Source of the DNA: Methanocorpusculum sp. | Lineage (GTDB): Archaea > Halobacteriota > Methanomicrobia > Methanomicrobiales > Methanocorpusculaceae | Assembly (NCBI GenBank): GCA_029986255.1 | Contig: DALTYD010000005.1 | Coordinates: 1 to 37,730 of the forward strand | Direction: 5' to 3' | DNA: 37,730 nucleotides | In this document: positions 35,195 to 37,730 of the stretch, one piece after another | Numbering within the stretch: the first letter of the stretch is position 1 | Layout of the letters: each line of letters starts with the position of its first letter | Program-made: the position numbers and the translations under genes | Notes under the pieces: model-generated | The model's input: only the letters and a program-made list of their open reading frames with translations | What the model was told of the DNA's origin: nothing | The model's database searches: none

Positions 35195-35402
35195 TTCACC
35201 TTGTATTAGACAGTTTTTTTTATTCTTCTATTCTTTTCTTTTTTTCGGTTGTAGTGTTCTCAAAATAATAAGAATACTGATAATAATAATGAAAAATTAG
35301 TTCACCTTGTATTAGATAATTTTTTTTATTCTTCTATTCTTTTCTTTTTTTCGGTCGTAATGTTCCCCAAATAATCAGAATAATGATAATAATAATGAAA
35401 AA
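35195..35402. repeat. 106-nt tandem duplication spanning the signal peptidase tail and cofH leader
   Basis: Two copies, 35195-35296 and 35301-35402, repeat with a period of 106 nt and differ at about 8 of 102 positions by eye. The second copy is the true 3' end of the signal peptidase gene (read on the minus strand) plus its spacer. The first copy, next to cofH, still encodes the duplicated tail in frame (ILRTLQPKKRKE followed by TAG) and carries the cofH ribosome-binding site. It looks like a fairly recent tandem duplication. Confidence 0.9.
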
Positions 35403-36011
35403 ATCCCTGATGTAGAGTGAGAGATAGCCAATGAGAGGGATTGCAAATAGTGCCTTCCCTACGATCCATTCTCTTTTTACTGGTTGAATCATACCTATGT
35501 GTGAGATAGTATTCCCCTGATCAATTATTGGATTGTGATCCCCTTTTGTGATGTATCCTGCATGTGCAGCGTCACCGGTAAAGCCAATTGATGTTGCTAT
35601 TGATGCATTAATTTCTGTGAGTATTCGGTGAATGATCGGTGTCACTTCTGCGTTACCATTTGGTTGATAGATGATTACATCTCCATAATCGTTAAAGGAT
35701 CTTACTCCACTAGTTTTTGCCTCAATGGCAGTCATCAGTGGACCGAATCTGTCCTTTTCCACTACAAAGACTAGATCGCCTACGTTTATATTTGGGATCA
35801 TGCTCTCTGATTTTACTGCAACAATCGTTGGCCAAGTTCCCGAAACACCGAAAAGAATACTACCAATTACTGCCATGATAATAATCATTGAAATGACTTC
35901 GTACATTGTGCTTTTTTTTTGTATATTCAATCCTAATTTTGAAAAATAACTTGTATTTTTAACATTTTTTTGTTCTGAATGACTCTTACTGTTATGGGTG
36001 TTCTTTGGCAT
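35334..36011 (-). CDS. sec11: Signal peptidase I, archaeal (Sec11-like)
   Basis: 225 residues. A polar N-terminus precedes a membrane segment (about 38-60). SESMIPNINVGD has the catalytic Ser70, TPIIHRI has His128 and TKGDHNPIIDQ has Asp158 and Asp164, the Ser-His-Asp arrangement of archaeal and ER signal peptidases. A second hydrophobic stretch near the C-terminus (about 196-215) precedes the basic end RPKKRKE. It removes signal peptides from exported proteins at the outer face of the membrane. A TATA-like CTATATAATTAAC (36033-36045, minus strand) lies about 29 nt before the ATG, so the leader is very short. cofH follows downstream. Confidence 0.92.
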   Translation of the reverse strand: MPKNTHNSKSHSEQKNVKNTSYFSKLGLNIQKKSTMYEVISMIIIMAVIGSILFGVSGTWPTIVAVKSESMIPNINVGDLVFVVEKDRFGPLMTAIEAKTSGVRSFNDYGDVIIYQPNGNAEVTPIIHRILTEINASIATSIGFTGDAAHAGYITKGDHNPIIDQGNTISHIGMIQPVKREWIVGKALFAIPLIGYLSLYIRDFFIIIIIILIIWGTLRPKKRKE

Positions 36012-36032
36012 AACACTGTACTTTACTTCGTT

Positions 36033-36045
36033 GTTAATTATATAG
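36033..36045 (-). promoter_or_regulatory. TATA box of the signal peptidase gene
   Basis: CTATATAATTAAC on the minus strand, centred about 28 nt before the ATG. No ribosome-binding site lies between it and the start, consistent with a nearly leaderless transcript. Confidence 0.45.
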
Positions 36046-36192
36046 ATGTTTCTCGTTCGTTGTATGAGTATTGTCTTTTAGTTCTTAGTTTTTTATTTTT
36101 TTTATTCTATTTATGTGTCAAAGTACTTGATTTGGGTACGATTTATGCAAATTATATTTTTCAAGCTACAGACTGAATCATTATAGTTCTTA

Positions 36193-36212
36193 GCAACTAA
36201 TCTGATAGTTGC
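36193..36212 (+). repeat. Inverted repeat just before the PUA gene
   Basis: GCAACTA and TAGTTGC are separated by six bases, ending 4 nt before the ATG at 36217. A TATA-like TTATATTTT near 36150 would put this repeat in the leader, where a hairpin could affect translation start. Confidence 0.4.
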
Positions 36213-36216
36213 AACA

Positions 36217-36714
36217 ATGGTAGAACTCACGATTAAAAAACGTCACCCAATTAAGAAGAGCAAAATTTCCTCTCTCATGCAGAAACTAGGAGAGAATATT
36301 GGTGAGGATGTTGCTCTCTATAAGACTCCAGTTATTGAAATTGCAGAGACGACTTCCAAGTTTAATATCTATGTCATCGACAAGAGGCCACTCATCATGG
36401 AACACGATACTTGGGCATTCCCAACCCTTCGTGGTGCAATTCTCCGCCCTTTCTTTGGGCATCGAATTGTTGTTGATATGGGAGCTGTTCCTTATTTGAT
36501 TAATGGGGCAGATGTTATGCGGCCTGGAATTGTATCGGTTACTGATGATGTCGTTGCTGGACGCCCAGCTCTTGTTGTAGATGAAGGTCATAATAAACCA
36601 CTAGCTGTTGTCCTTTCTCTTTATGACGCTGATGATATTATTGCGCTGGAGAAAGGAAAAGTTGCAAAAAATTTGCATTATATTGGAGACGATCTTTGGA
36701 ATCTTGAATTATGA
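36217..36714 (+). CDS. PUA-domain RNA-binding protein, MCT-1/Tma20-like
   Basis: 165 residues. An N-terminal pre-PUA domain (about 1-78; KKRHPIKKSKISSLMQKLGE) is followed by a PUA domain (about 79-155; GHRIVVDMGAVPYLINGAD, then MRPGIV). This layout is that of archaeal relatives of eukaryotic MCT-1/Tma20, which bind the small ribosomal subunit. A role in translation initiation or ribosome recycling is inferred from that relation. No ribosome-binding site is visible; an inverted repeat lies directly before the ATG. sepF follows after about 50 nt. Confidence 0.85.
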   Translation: MVELTIKKRHPIKKSKISSLMQKLGENIGEDVALYKTPVIEIAETTSKFNIYVIDKRPLIMEHDTWAFPTLRGAILRPFFGHRIVVDMGAVPYLINGADVMRPGIVSVTDDVVAGRPALVVDEGHNKPLAVVLSLYDADDIIALEKGKVAKNLHYIGDDLWNLEL

Positions 36715-36765
36715 TCCTCATTCATACCAAAGAATTAAATAAACAACAAATAAATTAATTTTCAT

Positions 36766-37140
36766 ATGGGATTTCTCGACGGAGTTTTTGGTTCAAAGAA
36801 AGATACCCTTACAGAAGATGAATATATGAAACTTGACCTCGCTTCCTATGAGGGTATTGCCGGTGCAGAGGAACCTGCAGTCATGTACGTGAAGGTCGCA
36901 AGCATTGCTGATATCAAGGACTGCCCGCGTGTCAAGGATGAGGTCTATAATAACAATATTGTCATCGTTGATATCACTAAACTCAAACTTGATAGAATTA
37001 TGTTTGATCGCGTGATGAGCGATCTGCGTGCAGTCTCCAATGATGTGAATGGGGATATTGTTGGTCTTGGCGATCAGAGATATGTTATTATTACTCCAAC
37101 TGGTGTCCGCATATCTCGTGAAAAGATCGGAGGTCTGTAA
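36766..37140 (+). CDS. sepF: SepF-like cell division protein
   Basis: 124 residues. The N-terminus MGFLDGVFGSKK is an amphipathic, probably membrane-binding helix. A polar linker follows, then the SepF core from about 40 with VYNNNIVIVDITKL and LGDQRYVIITPTGVRI. In archaea SepF anchors FtsZ to the membrane at the division site. The ATG at 36766 follows an AT-rich stretch without a clear ribosome-binding site. It is followed 5 nt later by the ZPR1 gene, a neighbourhood I recall from other methanogens. Confidence 0.92.
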   Translation: MGFLDGVFGSKKDTLTEDEYMKLDLASYEGIAGAEEPAVMYVKVASIADIKDCPRVKDEVYNNNIVIVDITKLKLDRIMFDRVMSDLRAVSNDVNGDIVGLGDQRYVIITPTGVRISREKIGGL

Positions 37141-37145
37141 TCTCA

Positions 37146-37700
37146 ATGCGCCAGATTATCTCTGGTTCGTGCCCTCATTGCGGCAAAAATATCGAGTATA
37201 TTTATGATATAGAAAATATTCCGTATTTTTCTGATATTCTTTTGATGAGTGGAGTTTGCCTGAATTGTGGATTTCGCATCACAGATACGATGGTTTTAAA
37301 TGATCATGAGCCGTGCCGATTGGAACTGAAGGTGAATAATCCTGATGATCTGAACACTCGGGTAATTCGTAGCATGCAAGGTGAGATTGACATCCCTGAG
37401 TTTGGGATCAATATCTATCCTGGCCCAGCATGCAGTGGATTTGTGTCTAATGTAGAAGGTGTGTTAATGCGTATCATGGAGGCAATCTATCGTGCTCTCC
37501 CTTCCTGTGAAGAAGAAGAGATTGCTACTGCCAATGAACTGCTAGAGAAGATTGATCAAGCACGCTTATCGAAACGTCCGTTTACAATGATCATTTCAGA
37601 TCCGTCAGGGAATTCGGGGATCGTATCTCCAAAAGTGATGAAAACAAAGCTTGATATAGAGTCTCATCCGGATGGATGTAATATTCATTCTCTGGTGTAA
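37146..37700 (+). CDS. ZPR1-type zinc finger protein
   Basis: 184 residues, the archaeal single-module length. The zinc finger has Cys9 and Cys12 (CPHC) and Cys38 and Cys41 (CLNCGFR). It is followed by the beta-rich domain typical of ZPR1 (GEIDIPEFGINIYPGPACSG; VSNVEGVLMRIMEAI). Eukaryotic ZPR1 helps fold elongation factor eEF1A; the archaeal role is less clear but could be similar. The start lies 5 nt after the sepF stop, so the two are likely co-transcribed. The remaining 30 nt of the window are non-coding. Confidence 0.92.
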   Translation: MRQIISGSCPHCGKNIEYIYDIENIPYFSDILLMSGVCLNCGFRITDTMVLNDHEPCRLELKVNNPDDLNTRVIRSMQGEIDIPEFGINIYPGPACSGFVSNVEGVLMRIMEAIYRALPSCEEEEIATANELLEKIDQARLSKRPFTMIISDPSGNSGIVSPKVMKTKLDIESHPDGCNIHSLV

Positions 37701-37730
37701 ATGATTTTTAAATTATGAATTCTGTATTAA

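Noticed and set aside
1..37730. CRISPR array, insertion sequence, prophage or defence system
   Set aside because: No regularly spaced direct repeats, transposase, integrase, nuclease or toxin-antitoxin pair could be found; the intact genes are mostly housekeeping.

Overview
The window looks like a chromosomal segment of a methanogenic euryarchaeon of the order Methanomicrobiales, most like Methanocorpusculum; the genus is inferred from gene content and protein style, not from a search. Methanogen-specific genes are ftr (C1 pathway), cofH (coenzyme F420), the DUF1890/DUF1894 pair, DUF2551 and DUF432. Archaeal information-processing genes are the DP2 subunit of DNA polymerase D, archaeal AspRS, class I LysRS, RtcB with archease, an MCT-1-like PUA protein, ZPR1 and archaeal SepF. 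I place 32 protein genes and one tRNA. They cover roughly 78% of the bases, which is low for an archaeon, and several spacers carry recognisable or suspected gene remains.

Layout. (1) 490-2313: an NhaC-type antiporter. (2) 2784-8494 (+): a tight run of DUF432, MscS channel, HEAT-repeat protein and polymerase D large subunit, convergent with aspS (8616-9905, -). (3) 9906-11604: 1.7 kb with no intact gene. (4) 11605-13369 (-): purA, a 59-residue Trm112-type gene and a membrane-anchored protein. (5) 13846-14346: rubrerythrin, followed by a wrecked pentapeptide-repeat gene (14986-15479). (6) 15799-17503 (+): ftr, DUF1890, DUF1894. (7) 17676-20041 (-): secF-secD. (8) 20557-20630 (-): a CAT-anticodon tRNA. 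(9) 20693-23949 (-): pycB-pycA, the two-subunit biotin-dependent pyruvate carboxylase, with biotin ligase birA at 25212-26198 after a 1.26 kb gene-free gap. (10) 26422-29142 (-): a 93-residue protein, archease, rtcB and a 197-residue protein, then DUF2551 (29188-29505, -). (11) 29609-30211 (+): a cis-prenyltransferase-like protein lacking the catalytic motifs, convergent with the lysS / radical SAM / cis-prenyltransferase operon (33821 to 30533, -). (12) 36011-34077 (-): signal peptidase then cofH, separated by a 106-nt tandem duplication. (13) 36217-37700 (+): PUA protein, sepF, zpr1.

The genes are almost all housekeeping: replication, translation, tRNA repair and splicing, protein export, anaplerotic CO2 fixation with its biotinylation enzyme, cofactor synthesis and division. 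I found no defence island, CRISPR array, insertion sequence, prophage or intein. The most interesting items are the possible two-subunit cis-prenyltransferase, the very short Trm112 gene in the purA operon, the in-frame duplication of the signal peptidase tail, the decayed pentapeptide-repeat gene with other fossil coding stretches, and the DUF432-MscS pairing. Gene decay in the spacers would fit a host-associated methanogen, such as those living inside anaerobic ciliates, but that is only a hypothesis.
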